From the NCBI GenBank assembly GCA_031270215.1, contig JAISYB010000149.1, positions 1 to 5,487 on the forward strand: a stretch of DNA of 5,487 nucleotides, in the 5' to 3' direction. Positions 5,243-5,487 of this stretch are shown piece by piece. The position numbers and the translations under genes were made by a program. The notes under the pieces were generated by a model. The model did not search any database. It was not told the origin of the DNA and saw only the letters and a program-made list of their open reading frames with translations. This stretch comes from Streptococcaceae bacterium (GTDB lineage Bacteria > Bacillota > Bacilli > Lactobacillales > Streptococcaceae). How positions within the stretch are numbered: the stretch's first letter is position 1; each line of letters begins with the position of its first letter.

Positions 5243-5487
5243 ATGGCAAACATTAATAAAACAAAGGTAATCACAGGTACAACCACTCGTCTTTCTTACT
5301 TCCACGGTTGGGAGCCAGTCTCAATCAATGGTGGGGCTGAAAAATACTCAACAGCTGTCTTGATCCCGAAATCTGATAAGAAAACCATCGGTGAAATTGA
5401 AAAGGCAATCGATGCTGCGATTGAGGAGGGGATCGCTAAGTTTGGTGGGAAGAAGCCGAATAAAGCCGCCATCAAACTTCCACTGCG
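5243..5487 (+). CDS. DUF2815 family phage protein, partial (5' end; runs off the window)
   Basis: The first 81 residues begin MANINKTKVITGTTTRLSYFHGWEP and continue KYSTAVLIPKSDKKTIGEIEKAI, the characteristic start of DUF2815 proteins, which run to about 180-200 residues as I recall. They are regarded as single-stranded DNA-binding-like phage proteins, though that function is by analogy. The gene starts one base after the DUF2800 stop, with GGAGGA at 5229-5234, so it is in the same early operon. The pair nuclease plus putative ssDNA-binding protein suggests a joint role in phage DNA replication or strand exchange. The 3' end is outside the window; no damage is seen in the part present. Confidence 0.9.
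   Translation, partial: MANINKTKVITGTTTRLSYFHGWEPVSINGGAEKYSTAVLIPKSDKKTIGEIEKAIDAAIEEGIAKFGGKKPNKAAIKLPL

Overview
The window looks like part of a prophage or phage-derived mobile element in a low-GC Gram-positive bacterium (Bacillota, probably Lactobacillales). The evidence is strong AGGAGG-type ribosome binding sites, AT-rich intergenic DNA with TATAAT boxes, a YozG-like Cro/CI regulator typical of such genomes, and a DUF2800-DUF2815 phage replication pair. The genus cannot be fixed from the sequence alone. No experimental or database result was available; family calls are from reading the proteins.

Left part (1-3354, all minus strand): a compact four-gene operon read right to left. It encodes a 377-residue protein with an HNH-like zinc site (2221-3354), a 77-residue winged-helix-like 'middle component' (2004-2237), a 545-residue DUF2326-type ABC/SMC-like coiled-coil ATPase (383-2020) and a 67-residue HTH regulator (163-366). 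A Rho-independent terminator follows at 118-152. The first three genes overlap each other by 17 bp and match the architecture of an ABC-three-component (ABC-3C) system, a class predicted to act in conflict/defence against foreign DNA. Beyond the terminator, bases 1-119 read on the minus strand as an internal piece of a type I restriction specificity subunit (HsdS) without its normal N-terminus, so the defence operon abuts a restriction-modification locus or its remnant.

Middle (3355-3801): about 450 bp of non-coding DNA between the divergent gene sets. It holds two good minus-strand promoters for the defence operon, four tandem 10-bp units in the likely mRNA leader, an 11-bp inverted repeat framing the promoters, a perfect 12-bp GC palindrome, and a stretch of nested inverted repeats before the rightward genes. 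I found no convincing plus-strand promoter and no divergent CI/Cro pair.

Right part (3802-5487, plus strand): an early phage replication/recombination operon, more GC-rich by eye. It encodes a small acidic helical protein (3802-4101), a DUF2800 Cas4/RecB-like nuclease with a probable four-cysteine Fe-S cluster (4102-5241), and the first part of a DUF2815 protein (5243 to the window end). Each gene has a strong ribosome binding site and the spacing is 0-1 bp. The likely reading is that the element carries the ABC-3C operon as cargo at or near its lysogeny region, next to its own DNA-processing genes.
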